The notes beneath the pieces were generated by a model, which worked only from the letters and a program-made list of their open reading frames with translations, was not told where the DNA came from and made no database searches. Both the position numbers and the translations under genes were made by a program. Positions 11,775-23,576 of a stretch of DNA of 64,000 nt are shown in pieces. The first letter of the stretch is position 1. Each line of letters opens with the position of its first letter. Origin of the DNA: Casuarina equisetifolia (Eukaryota; Streptophyta; Magnoliopsida; Fagales; Casuarinaceae); the NCBI GenBank assembly GCA_028551475.1, contig CM052361.1:131501-195500 (forward strand). The letters are read 5' to 3'.

Positions 11775-12080
11775 GTTGTGTATTTTACACAGAAATGGCG
11801 GAGGCGGAGGTTGAATCAAAGTGTTGGAACGTATATGTTACGGGGGGAAGGGAGCGCCGACTTCCACGTGGTTTCGTGTAAGAGTATCCGTCAACCGAAA
11901 AAGAAAAGAGAAAGTATATTCGGGGCATTTATCTAAGTCACTTCTCTCACTTAGATAATCGACAATTTTTCTTCACGGAGAGAGGAATCGTCGCCGGAGG
12001 GATAAACAGAGGAAGGTACCGAATTCTTTTGACTTCTCTCACTTAGATAATCGACAATTTTTATTGATGGAGAGAGGACA
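11775..12080 (-). promoter_or_regulatory. Upstream region of UPF0496 copy 1 with a 92-bp tandem repeat
   Basis: CTTCTCTCACTTAGATAATC occurs at 11941 and again at 12033, each time followed by a GGAGAGAGGA block. The second unit continues on the far side of the gypsy element (17801-17850: GGATAAACGG, CCGAATCCTTTCGACTTC), so the element sits inside repeat unit 2. Confidence 0.7.
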
Positions 12081-12509
12081 TGTCACGAGCTTATTTTGGC
12101 CAACGTCGCACACCCAGGTTTGTGTCTTACACTTTATAAAGCGGGGCAACTGTTGTGGGCTTTGGTTAGTAATAATTATATACTTAAGAATGTTGGGCCT
12201 AGTCCTAACAAGTGTGTAATATGACTAAGGACAAGTTAGTCTTTTTATGTGAGGCAAATCCCCAAATAAGGAGGAGGCCGTGAATGGAAAAGGGTATCGA
12301 AACCCTTGTTTATCTGTGTATCTCTTGGTGTGCTCAGTGCTGTGTCCTGTTGATGCAGAGGTGCCATTTCCCTGTTGAGGTGGATTGTTGTTGTGCTATT
12401 TGGCTATTCCTTTTGTTCATTATTGCTAGGAAAAAGAAAAAGAACAAGCCAAATCGTGGCTTGGACCATCCGCTGCAACCTTTACACCCGGTAAGGCCAT
12501 TTACTGACA
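12081..12509 (+). repeat. 5' LTR of the gypsy element
   Basis: Begins TGTCACGAGC and ends ...TGACA directly before the primer-binding site. Contains CTTTATAAAGCGG (TATA-like) near 12131. About 98% identical to the 3' LTR, apart from a slightly shorter end. Confidence 0.85.
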
Positions 12510-15500
12510 TTTTGGCATCGGAGCCATGTATGGCCGAGCTTGCCCAGTTTCGTGCAGAAATCGAGCGTCGTTTCATCGAAAATGAGCGCCGTATGGAGGA
12601 AAAGTTAGATCGGCGCGAGCGGGCTGCTGAAAAACGATTTCAAGAATCGTTTGACAAACTCCAATCACTCGTTCTCTCGGCGATTGGAAAGGGAGAAGAT
12701 ACCGTGGGTGGGTCGTGCTCAGGCTCAAAAGACAAAGAAATCAAAAAAGAAGAGGATGAGCAAAAAGTTGAGGCGGAAAAAAAAAACAGCAAACCGATCA
12801 TGAGCAACGGAGATTTGTGGGAGGTGGTGAAGACCGAAACACCCAACCTGCGTTTGGGCTTCGTGAACCTTACCGTGGGTATGACCAAAATAGGGAGAAC
12901 CAAGATTCTCACTGTGAGCAGCCCCGAGCCTTTAACTAGGGTAGTAATAGAGAATCGGGCCTTCACAACTACAACCAATGGTATCAAGATAGAAGAAATA
13001 GAGACTATTATGATGACTTTCAGGAGGAGAATCAGAATTTCGCTAGTGGGGGAAATAGAAACAATTTCAGAGATTACCATGAGCAGAATAGAGGGAACGG
13101 TGAAGGGGGGAAATAGAGGACAACAAAGACAGAATGCAGTACGTTTTGATTTTCCACAGTTTGCAGGTGGAGCAGACCCCCAAGGATGGATTAATAGGGC
13201 GAATCAATTTTTTCACTTCAATGGAACTCCGGAAGGGGATAAAGCTGATATTGCAGCATGGCATTTGGAAGAGGAGGCACAAATGTGTGTGGAATGGCTC
13301 CAAAGAAAGGCAGATGGCCGTTTCATTACTTGGGCTCAGCTGTCAGCAGAATTATTGAGACGATATGGGCCGTCGGCATATAGAAATAGCCTTTTGGAGA
13401 TAATCATATTGAGGCAATTCAGCACAGTCAAGGACTACGAGGTAAGATTCATGAAGCTTTTGTTAAGAATTCCATATGTGCATGAAGGACAGGAAATTAT
13501 TTTCTTCTTAGCGGGGTTAAAAGAAGGACTAATGAAAGAGGTCCTATCCCGAAAACCTGTAGACTTGGCAAATGCTATAGGTCTTGCATACCTTTGGGAG
13601 GATGATTATGTTACTAGTAGAAAGGAAAAGGGGACAGTGTCTAAGAATTCTGGGAGTGGTAACACTAGCTGGAATAAAACTGGAGGGTCCTCTAGCATAA
13701 CCAAGAGGTTATCACCCAAGGAAATTCAGGATAGGAGAGAAAAAGGCTTATGTTTTAATTGTGATGAAAAATACACAGTAGGACATCGCTGTAAAAAGAA
13801 ATTATTTGTGTTGTTGGGGGAAGAGATTGATGAAGATGAGGATGATGGAGATAGTTCAACACCATAAGTTGTAGAGATAGAACGGGAGCTGGTTGAGGAA
13901 ACTCCTAAGGTATCATTGAAAGCGATACAAGCATCTACGACACCCCAAACTATGAGGGTAAGGGGCTGTTTGGGAGGAGAAACAAATAAGGTATGTGTAT
14001 TAATCGATTCGGGTAGCACACACAACTTTGTAAGTATCCAAGTAGTTCGCAAATGGGGGCTGAAGGTAAGCCATTGCAAGGATTTGGAAGTAGAGGTAGC
14101 CAATGGGGATAAATTGAAGAGTGAAGGGGTGTGCAAAGATCTTGTCTTGACCTTGCAGGGGATAACTATGAAATTGGAATTTTTTATGCTGGATATGCTG
14201 GGAACAGGAGCAGTTTTAGGGGCTCAATGGCTAAAAACCCTAGGTCCCATTTTATGGGATTTTGATTTAATGCAAATGGCCTGCAGGATAAATGGCAAGT
14301 TAGTTACATTGCAGGGTATAAAAAGGGGTGAGAGTGTGCTGGTGGATGAGGATACATATTGTAAAGAGCTTCGGCAAGAAGGCTTTGGATTGCTGGTACA
14401 AGTTTAAATAGTGTTGAATAAGGCAGCAACTGATGGAGTCGGCACCAAGTTGGATAGCAGTGGGCTGCAATCACTTGAGGTGGACCAAAACAGTCAACTA
14501 GGGGAAGGTTTAAGGACCTTGTTGGAACAATTTAAGGAATTATTTGAAGAACCTAAAGGACTTCCACCCGTTAGAAAGTTCAAACACCGGATACCCCTCA
14601 AGGAAGGGAGTGAACCAGTAGCTGTAAGACCTTATAGGTACCCCAATTATCAAAAAAGTGAGTTGGAAAAGATGGTGAGGCAATTGTTGGAGGCTGGAGT
14701 GGTCAAGCCTAGCACTAGTCCTTACTCATCCCCGGTGCTTTTGGTAAAGAAACAAGATGGATCGTGGAGACTATGTGTGGACTACAGGGCTTTGAATAAA
14801 CAGACGATTAAAGATAGGTTCCCTATCCCCACCGTTGAGGAGTTAATGGATGAATTACATGAGGCTAGATACTTTACAAAGCTTGATTTGAGGTCGGGTT
14901 ACCATCATATCCGAATGCAGCCTGAGGACATCCATAAGACAGCTTTCCAAACCCACCAAGGTCATTATGAATACTTGGTTATGCCGTTTGGATTATGCAA
15001 TACCCCATCCACTTTCCAAGCTTTAATGAATTGTGTTTTTCGAGATTATCTTCAAAGATTTGTTTTGGTGTTTTTTGACGACATCTTGATCTATAGCAAA
15101 GAGTGGCTGAAGCACTTAGAGCACGTGAAGAAAGTTTTGGAATTGTTGAGGAGACATGAGCTATATATCAAACTGAGTAAGTGCTCTTTTGGACAAGGGT
15201 CAGTGCAGTACCTAGGGCACATAATCAATGCAGAAGGAATCTCAATGGACAAGGAGAAAATACAAGATATGGTGGGGTGGGTTAAACTCGTGCAGCTAAA
15301 AGGATTGAGAGGTTTCCTTGGACTTACGGGGTACTATCGAAGATTCATTGTCAATTATGGGAAGATCGTTGCCCCTCTCACTGAGTTACTCAAGAAGAAC
15401 AACTTTAAGTGGACTCCAAAGGCAGAAAAAGCATTCGATGAGCTAAAGAAAGCCATGGTGTTAGCCCCCGTCCTAGCCTTGCCAAAATTTGAAAAGGATT

Positions 15501-17355
15501 TTGTCCTAGAGTGTGATGTTTCTGGGGAGGGCATAGGTGTTGTGTTGTCTCAAGAGGGGCATCTAATAGCATTTTTTAGCCAAGCATTGAAGGGTAAGAA
15601 TGCTCACTTGTCCACTTATGAAAAAGAACTACTTGCAGTGGTGCTGGCAGTGAATAAATGGAGGAACTATCTGTTAGGGAGGAAATTCCTGGTGAGGACT
15701 GATCAAAAAAGTCTCAAGCATCTGTGGGAGCAAAGAATCACCACTCCCGCCCAACAACGTTGGTTAATCAAGCTATTAGGGTATGACTTCTCGATCGAGT
15801 ACAAACCGGGCAAGGAGAATAAGGCATCTGATGCATTATCTCAAAAAGGGGAAGGCAGCCAAGTGATGGAAACCGACAACAGGGGAACATTAGTAGGAAT
15901 ATCTACTCCTGTTTCCCTGTGGGTTGAACCCATTAAGGATGAAGTTAGGGAAAGCCCAGAAATGCAGCACATAATCAAGCAAGTGAATGAGGGAACACTC
16001 GGTGAAGCTTGGAGAATTAAGAATGAAATGGTGTTTTATAAAGGCAGAATCTATTTGGGTCCAAGTTCCAATCTAGCAAGGTCCTTAGTTGAAGAGATAC
16101 ATGCAGCGACTCATGAAGGTGTGTGGAAAACGCTGCAAAGGACAAGGGCTGTGTTTTTTTGGAGGAATATGAGGAAGATGGTGCAGGAGGTGGTACAACA
16201 ATGTGTGGCTTGTCAGAAAAATAAGGGTTTAAATACACTACCAGCGGGGTTATTACAGCCTTTACCCATTCCTACAGAGGTTTGGACTGAACTCTCTATG
16301 GATTTCGTAGAAGGGCTGCCTAATGCCAAGGGTAAATCATGTATTTTGGTGATAGTGGATAGGCTTTCAAAGATGGCTCACTTCATTCCACTTAGTCATC
16401 CGTATACAGCCTCCACGGTAGCTGAAGCTTTTTTTTCAGAATGTTTATAGGTTGTATGGCATGCCCCAAAAGATAGTTTCAGATAGAGATCCTGTTTTTA
16501 CCAGCCTGTTCTGGTGAGAGTTATTCAATTTACACGGGACTCGCTTGAACTATTCCACAGCCTACCACCCTCAATCAGATAGGCAAACTGAAGCAGTTAA
16601 TAAGGTGTTGGAAATGTACTTGAGATGTTTCACGGGGGATCAGCCTAAGAATTAGATTAAATGGCTTCCATGGGCTGAGTTGTGTTACAACACTAGCGTA
16701 CACAGCTCTTCGGGCAAGAGTCTGTATGAGGTAGTATATGGAAAGTTACCTCCCACCTTACTTGATTACATACCAGGAGCAACCTCGATGGAAGCTGCAG
16801 AAAAAGAATTACTAGAACGGGACAAGATGTTGAAGTTGCTAAAGCAGAAATTAGCAGATTCCTAAAATCAAATTAAGAAAGTGTATGATAAGGGGAGGAC
16901 AGATCGGGAGTTCCAGGTGGGAGACCTGGTATTTCTCAAACTACAGCCCTATAAACAGCTTTCGGTAGGAATGAAGCTACATCAGAAACTCCAACAACGC
17001 TATTATGGGCCTTTTGAAGTAGTAGACAGAATTGGAAACCTTGCTTATCGATTGAAACTCCCAAGTACTTCTAAGATTCACCCGGTTTTTCATGTATCAG
17101 TCCTAAAAAAATGTTTGGGAAAAGGAATTACAGTACAAGAGGAGCTGCCTCAATATGTGGAAGCTGAAGGATCCCTGACAGCACAACCCCAAGCCATCAT
17201 AGACAAAAGAGTTCAGAAAAATGAAGAACAAGTACTGGTGCTGTGGAGAGGGTTAACTGTGGCTGATGCTACTTGGGAATCCGTGGAGCAATTTCAGATG
17301 AGATACCCAGAGTTCGACCTTGCGGACAAGGTCTCAAAATAAGGAGGAAGGAGTT

Positions 17356-17795
17356 GTCACGAGCTTATTTTGGCCAACGTCGCACACCCAGGTTTGTGTC
17401 TTACACTTTATAAAGCGGGGCAACTGCTGTGGGCTTTGGTTAGTAATAGTTATATACTTAAGAATGTTGGGCCTAGTCCTAACAAGTGTGTAATATGACT
17501 AAGGACAAGTTAGTCTTTTTATGTGAGGCAAATCCCCAAATAAGGAGGAGGCCGTGAATGGAAAAGGGTATTGAAACCCTTGTTTATCTGTGTATCTCTT
17601 GGTGTGCTCAGTGCTGTGTCCTGTTGATGCAGAGGTGCCATTTCCCTGTTGAGGTGGATTGTTGTTGTGCTATTTGGCTATTCCCTTTGTTCATTATTGC
17701 TAGGAAAAAGAAGAAGAACAAGTCAGAGCGTGGCTTGGACCATCTGCTGCAACCTTTACACCCGGTAAGGCCATTTACTGATTTAGGTCCTAACA
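17356..17795 (+). repeat. 3' LTR of the gypsy element
   Basis: Begins TGTCACGAGC after a purine-rich AAGGAGGAAGGAG tract (candidate polypurine tract) and ends ...CCTAACA before the GGACA target duplication. Confidence 0.85.
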
Positions 17796-18246
17796 GGACA
17801 CATCGCTAAGGGGGATAAACGGAGTACGGCACCGAATCCTTTCGACTTCTCTCATTGTTTTCTTAACCTTCCTCCCCGGCTATACATACGATGACCTCCA
17901 TTGCCTGGGTCTTGGTTTTTGCTCCCAAGCTCTCTCCCTCTACCTCTCCTTGTTTTCAGTTCAAACGAGATGTAGAAGGTACAGTGGACAAGTTGAAAGC
18001 TTCAGATGGCCATTAGCTCGTTGTAAACCATTGGAAGAGCTCCATTTTGGGGATAGAAACCGGCTGAAGAAACGGCCACGGCCGTCGGAAGAGAATTAAA
18101 AACTCGTCGGTTACATCAGAAGCTTCCGACATGTGATATTCATTAAGTCTTTTACGTCGCAAATAAGCTGACCCAATCCAGGTTTGAGCTTTACACCAAA
18201 AAACTCATGTCACTCCCTGGAACAACACAAAAAAGTACAAGAGCAA

Positions 18247-18350
18247 TCCCAGGTTCTGGTTTTTGTCAAAATCAGGTGATTCTGTTGCGTCACGGCTTGG
18301 GAAGTCTAGGAGGAATGCTTTGCATAAGTGAATAGCGTACGGATGGCATT
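18247..18350 (-). pseudogene. Relic 1 of the downstream receptor-like kinase exon 6
   Basis: The plus strand reads CCAGGTTCTGGTT, GTCAAAA, TTCTGTTGC, AGGAGGAAT and TTTGCATAAGTG. These match, in order, the antisense of exon 6 of the kinase at 26236-26368 and its upstream intron border (CTCTGCATAAGTG). An internal piece is missing and no reading frame survives. It sits where the kinase lies relative to UPF0496 copy 3, which identifies it as part of the duplicated segment. Confidence 0.75.
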
Positions 18351-19548
18351 CATGTACACAACATCTACATATCGAGAACAGTAAGCATATCTATGCAAAT
18401 GCTGTCAAAGGACTCGTCGCGGCAGAAAATGGAGACAAAGGCTCAAGAGGTAACACCTTGCGAAATTTTAAGGAGTACACGAACAGGGTCAAGGGGTCAA
18501 CAGACCAGATAATCATGTACGAACCTCTTCACAAAATCATGCTCTGATTTTCTTCCACCTTCATTAAAAAGACAAAACAGAATTAGTTTTGAGACTAGTT
18601 TGCAATCCAAGCCATTCAACTAGTACCCTGAGAACATGTCAGACTACATATTTGTGATGTTTGTCACTAGAAATTACTTGTTAGCAATTTAGCTTGGTAA
18701 ACATAGGGAGAATTACATTGGCTACACAAGCACCATATGACTAGGATATGAACATATGTTTTAAAGAAGCAAATAAATTCATGTTCAAGGCCATGGATGT
18801 AGTATCATCAAAACATGAGCTTCTGTGAAGACTGCTATAGACCCCTTCCCAAGAAGAAAAGGACTTCTAAATTTAGGCTCCACACAACAATCAAAAACTT
18901 TATAACAAAGGCCATGGAGACTGAAGACTTCGAAAATTCAACTGGAAGCACACTATATTCAAACTGATATGAATGTGGAAAATGATGCCAGAAAATAATC
19001 TCACCTAAGAGGTTGGTGATTGGGAAAAACTACAGGCTAGGGGAAACATCACAAACCATACATGCAATTACAGCCATGCAGTGGAAGGGAAGGGCTTAAA
19101 AGGACCCCCTTTTTTTTTTTTCTTTTTTTTTTTCTTTAAAGGAAAAGCAAAAGGATTAGACTCTTGGACGAGACTAAGTAGCCACTGACCGTACCAATGC
19201 GCCCCTAACCTGTTTTCATTAAGAACAAAAATCTATCTAAAATGGAACCTAGATTAAGTTGTCAAACAAATAAAAATAGAGTGGGAAATGAAGAATAGCC
19301 ATTACCAGGGATATAGATGAAGTCTCTCTCGGTAAAAAGAGTCATAGATTCGTAACGAAAAAATGAGAAGGGCCTTTACTTCTTTTATATCAGTAAAGCG
19401 CTAATGCACCCCTGCAATCTTTCTAAAGCAATAGTCTATATAGACAAATAGCAATTACCAAAAAATTAATTTACTTTTCAATTAAGTGGTCAATAAATGG
19501 AAGGAAATGTGGAAAGTAAGAATCTTCTGATGAAAAGGATAATCTTAC

Positions 19549-19632
19549 CCCCATCACTGGAGATTCAGCCTGGACTGTACTCAAGATTTTCATGAGAGGT
19601 AGCAGCTGATTGTTTGAGATCCCCTTGAATTA
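19549..19632 (-). other. Conserved downstream exon of UPF0496 copy 2 (probably 3' UTR)
   Basis: On the minus strand, CTATTGGCAG precedes TAATTCAAGGGGATC and GTAAG follows ...CAGTGATGGGG. A donor-like TCTTTGAAG|GTAACATG near 20180, after the stop codon, could splice to it. Confidence 0.5.
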
Positions 19633-20232
19633 CTGCCAATAGAAACTATTAAGACCGGCAACAAGGACGTTGATCAATTTATAAGCACAAAACAGCTACC
19701 ATTTTCAATGCAACAAAGAAGAATTGAGAACCATCTCTTCACACCACAAAGTCCACTCTTTTTGGAGCTATAACAGCTACAAGACCGCCAACACAAAATT
19801 ATCATTTTGATGTACCTTTAAAGGCCCCCAAAGCTCGTGAAGTTCGATTTGTTTGATATTCTACCTAATTTGAATAAAGTCAATTACACGAACTTCTAAC
19901 ACAGACCCTTTAAATACAAAGAACCACTCTTTGCCACTGGATATTAAGCAAAGGAAATAAAGTCAATGGGTTTTTATTATCGAAAAAGCAACTAAAAAAG
20001 AAAAAAAGTATCGCACTTGAATCAATGTTATTATTAACATGTTTGAATGACATCAACACACCGCCAATCACGAAAAATTAGGATTGGCAACTTTAGCGAT
20101 GTGGGGGCAGAGTGTTCAGAGTGTTCAGAGTGTTAAGAGAGTTAGACCTCAAAGAAAGGCCGGTTTGCAAGCATGTTACCTTCAAAGAGAATACAATTAC
20201 GAAGAATGGGAAGCAGAAAGCAAAATCCAAAG

Positions 20233-21335
20233 TCATCGAAGTAAGGCTAAGGAATTACAAGCATGATGAAGATGGATCTCCTGGAGGAGTATAGTTCTGG
20301 CCCTATTGATGGATATAAAACAAATACATATATGTTGCTCGAGTTCCTGGAGCAGAAGCAGGAAGTTGGGATGGTCCTTGCCGAGATCGTTGACGAACCC
20401 CGGAATGAGAGGCGCTTTGCGGCCAATCTCCAGGGCCATGCGTATACGGGACTTGTCACTGTCAACCGCACCACGCAGGCGACGAACGAGGCTGTCGAGG
20501 GTTCTGAGCTCTTCATTTAGAACAATAGCACTACTGAGAGCATGGCCACTTTGTACCACAGGGGTCATTTCTTCAGACTGGCCAAGGGAACAGCGGAAAC
20601 AGCAACCCCAACTCCGAAAGCGGGACTTTCGTAGGGCGGGGTGGAGACGTTGCTTGAGCTGGAAGGCGCAAGCGAGCATCTGCTCGAGGAGGTCGGAGCT
20701 GTGGGGATGAGGACAAGCGAAAGGGTTGTCGTGGAGGTTAAACTCCAAGAAGAGGTCGAAGGCGCGGTCGCACTGGGAGTCGGTGAGGAAGGAGGAATGG
20801 GAGTCCGAGTTAAGGGTGAGGACTTGGAGGAAGGAAGTTAGACCAGCGTAGAGGGCTCGTGCGCCATAGACACTGCAGCGGAGATCTAGGCAGAGATGGG
20901 CGGCTTTCTCGGTATGGTTGATGTAGGCTTTGATGAGACTGGTAAGGGGGTTGGAGTTGGCTTCGCGAAGGGCGCCTTCCCCACAATCTGGGAATGGGTC
21001 AAGCACCTGCTCCAGTTCTAGTTGGTGTGGGCCGGTGGTGGGGTAAATTCTAGACCACATGTCCCTGAAGGAGTTCCCTTGCAGAAAGCGAGCGTATTTC
21101 TGACTGAGGTTGAAGATGTTGGAGGGCGAGGATTCGGCGCTCGAGCTGAGTGTGTCCTCCACCGAATTCCCTACGGGGCATCAAAAACAAAGATTGATTA
21201 GCGCATATACGTCAGAGAGATCCAAAATTAAACAGCGCTGAGCAGCCTACCATGAGAGTGCGGAGGATGTGGTCGTGGAGTAGCAGAGGAAGTCGCCGAT
21301 GAGAATGATGAGTCGGAGGGCAGACGCTGCGTCAT
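20233..21335 (-). CDS. UPF0496 (DUF677) protein, copy 2
   Basis: Two exons: 21251-21335 (ATG at 21335, 85 nt, the same length and phase as in copy 1) and 20233-21170, together 340 residues. The intron starts GTAGGCTGCTCAGC and ends CCCCGTAG. Exon 2 contains NLSQKYARFLQ, MWSRIYPTTGPHQLELEQVL, LIKAYINHTEKAAHLCLDL, SQCDRAFDLFLEFNLHDNPF, VLNEELRTLDSLVRRLRGAV and LEQHICICFISINRARTILL. It is close to copy 1 and clearly homologous to copy 3. Between ALRKSRF and VLNEELRTLD it carries a cysteine-containing stretch (WGCCFRCSLGQ) in place of the hydrophobic segment of copy 3, so it is probably not an integral membrane protein. It looks intact; expression is unknown. Confidence 0.85.
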
Positions 21336-22046
21336 GTCTGTATATTTCACATAGAAAATGGATGGGGTTGAATCAAAGGGACATGGGAAAATGTAAGTGC
21401 AGAAGGAGGGAGCGCCGACTCCCCGCGTTTTGGTTTCCGAGTCTCAGTCAACCGAAAAAGAGAGGAAATAACAAAGGAAAGGAACAGGTCTACGCAAGGA
21501 CTTAACCCATGTCTCTTGTAAGCTGACCCAGTCCATATTTCAGCTTTCGACCCAAAAAGGCAAGAATCAGTCCCTGGAAAAGAAACATGAAAATGAGAAA
21601 AATACAAGAGTAATCCCTTGATAGGAACTAGACTTATAATAATGACTTTAAAAAGATCATAAATTTATGGAAAGAAAAGGAAGCGAATATAAGAAATATT
21701 CCTTCTTTATATACACCTTGATCTCTGTTGTGTTACAGATATGGAAAGGGCATTTTTACGATCACTACATTAAGACATAACTGGCTCCTGGCTCCTGGCC
21801 CCCCCGGCTCCCGAAAGATTCAGTGTTGTGGTTCGTCCCCCAAGACTGCTGTTAACAGCTATTCTCTTTCTCAAGTATGAATAGAGGATCAAACCTTTTA
21901 TGACAGCAATTCATAATCCTTCGACCACGTTCTCGTTGGAAGTGTTCCCCTTGGCTCGCAAAAATTCAAGGAACCCCACACTTGTGAATCCACCAGGTCA
22001 GGGTTCGAAACCCCTTTCCCTTGTGTGTGAGTATTAAAATAAAAAT

Positions 22047-22190
22047 CAGATTTTCGTTTGAGTCAAAATCAGGTAAATTCTGTCACTTCACGATCATCAA
22101 CTCCCCGGGGAATAATCTGAAATTGTATGCATCAATTCTTTTAGAACATCATTTGAGTACCCATGCTGTTCAGAAGTGAATAGCTTACAG
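22047..22190 (-). pseudogene. Relic 2 of the receptor-like kinase exon 6
   Basis: GTCAAAATCAGGT, TTCTGT and TTCACG match relic 1 (18270-18300) and, more weakly, the antisense of kinase exon 6. AAGTGAATAGCTTACAGATG near 22170 matches AAGTGAATAGCGTACGGATG of relic 1. More decayed than relic 1. Confidence 0.55.
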
Positions 22191-23177
22191 ATGAAAGTGA
22201 TGACAGTTACTGACTTCATATGCAAAAAGGAAAATTAAAGAGCTAACACCACTAGGGGTAGCCAAACGGTCGGATACCACTCCTTATTAAGTGGAGGTCA
22301 TTATTCACCAATGATAACAAATGCTTTATTTGTTAATCAGCCTGGCAACCATGTTACTTCCAAACAGAATATCTACATATCGAGAACAATAAGAATACCT
22401 ATGCAAATGCTGTCAAAGGACTTGTCTCAGCAGAGAATAACCGCGACAGGTCGGCTTCTGTAGGACCTACAAATTTCACAAGAAAAGGTAAGTTCTTAAC
22501 TTAGACTCCACATAGCCATTACAAAGGTCATAACAGACATTGTAATGGATATTTACTCAGAAAATATACTTTTGTGAACAAAGAGTTCATGAACTGTGCA
22601 AAAAACAATTGAAATCTGACTACACGAGGTAAAACCTCTAACTAGGTCAACAAAGTCTGTTACTAACTCGAAAAATTGAAGGCTTCTAGCTCTGTGCTAC
22701 AAGCCTTAAAGCCATTTGCAAAGTCCCTCTAACATAAAACCAAAAATACTAATGGAAATACTAATAATTTCAAGAAAAGGTTGCAATGCATTTTATATAA
22801 CTAGTGCCCTGAAAAGATTTCAAATTTCATACCTCTGATTGTGCTGCTTCAAATTACATATGTATGGGTCTGACCACTGCACATAACTGTCCCCTAATCT
22901 ATTAATTCTTTGACAGACTAGTCCACTACACCTACCTACCGGTTTATTAAGCTTGACGCTACTTGGATGCTGGGTGGGTGTTACAATCTTATCTCAGATT
23001 AAGAGATTTTGACAGCAAAATTTGAACTTTAGGAGAGAGAAAGGAAATAGTTCCATAGTTAAAGTGGATATCTACAACTAAACCACAAGAGTAATCTACA
23101 TCAATAAGTTGTTTTCCCTGCCCAGACAAGTTAAATAGATGGAAAGTAAGAGTTCTCCGCTCAGACAATAACCTTAC

Positions 23178-23276
23178 CACCACATTTGACGGTTCAGCCT
23201 GGACTGTCAATTAAGTTTTCCTGAGAATTAGCAGCTAATTGAGATCCTTGCGCGCATCCGTTATGTCTTGACATTA
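23178..23276 (-). other. Conserved downstream exon of UPF0496 copy 3 (probably 3' UTR)
   Basis: On the minus strand, TTTGCAG precedes TAATGTCAAGACATAACGG; the block contains GACAGTCCAGGCTGA and ends TGTGGTG|GTAAGG. It corresponds to the blocks behind copies 1 and 2 but is 15 nt longer. Confidence 0.45.
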
Positions 23277-23576
23277 CTGCAAATAAAAACCATTCGGTAA
23301 GCACAAAAGTAAAACCTTTTTCACAAAATCCTATTCCTTTGGCCTTATAGCAGCTGAATACTACCAACACAAGGGAGAACAATACTCTGCAGAATTATCC
23401 GCTATCAAGAGCAACAACTCTAGTCACAAGGGCGTGGGGATCGAAAAGTCTAGATATGAAGAAATAGAGTCAGGCGAGCCAGCCATAGAGGCGTCACCGT
23501 TTTATCGGTGTTGACGTGCTACTTTTCAACAGAGTTAAATACATAATAAAAATGAGGATAAAAAAGGAAAATACGT

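Larger units (their letters stand above)
12081..17795 (+). mobile_element. Ty3/gypsy chromovirus, LTR retrotransposon fossil
   Basis: Bounded by direct LTRs (about 12081-12509 and 17356-17795) and a 5-bp target duplication GGACA (12076-12080, 17796-17800). A primer-binding site resembling initiator tRNA-Met (TTGGCATCGGAGCC) follows the 5' LTR. Parts in order: gag from about 12530 with a CFNCDEKYTVGHRC zinc knuckle near 13755; aspartic protease with LIDSGSTHNFVS near 14005; reverse transcriptase with FFDDILIYS near 15080; RNase H near 15500-15830; integrase with a CVACQKN zinc finger near 16210; and a C-terminal chromodomain (VLWRGLTVADATWESVEQF) near 17240-17300. The chromodomain makes it a chromovirus, perhaps Reina-like. 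The frames are broken at about five places. LTRs differ at about 9 of 428 aligned bases, a recent insertion (about 0.8 My at an assumed 1.3e-8 per site per year, older with a slower woody-plant clock). Confidence 0.9.
9140..18400. repeat. Segmental duplication unit 1 (UPF0496 copy 1 plus kinase relic), split by a gypsy element
   Basis: Homology to unit 2 starts near 9146 (GTCGACAGACCAGATAA and ATGAACCTCTTCA against 18498-18530). It runs through the 3' exon, the UPF0496 gene and the upstream region, resumes after the inserted element at 17801, and ends with a relic of the kinase exon near 18250-18350. Non-coding similarity to unit 2 is high over long stretches. Confidence 0.75.
18400..22200. 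repeat. Segmental duplication unit 2 (UPF0496 copy 2 plus kinase relic)
   Basis: Shares with unit 1 the 3' flank, downstream exon, gene, intron position and upstream sequence. It also shares the kinase relic near 22060. TCTACATATCGAGAACA and ATGCAAATGCTGTCAAAGGA occur both at its left edge (18366-18412) and at the left edge of unit 3 (22376-22422). Confidence 0.75.

Noticed and set aside
12284-12529. Reading frame running from the gypsy LTR into gag
   Set aside because: It crosses the LTR end and primer-binding site; gag most likely starts at the ATG near 12530.
22002-22012. Perfect B box GGTTCGAAACC, possible tRNA or SINE
   Set aside because: No convincing A box 30-60 bases upstream and no foldable tRNA; at most a decayed SINE trace.
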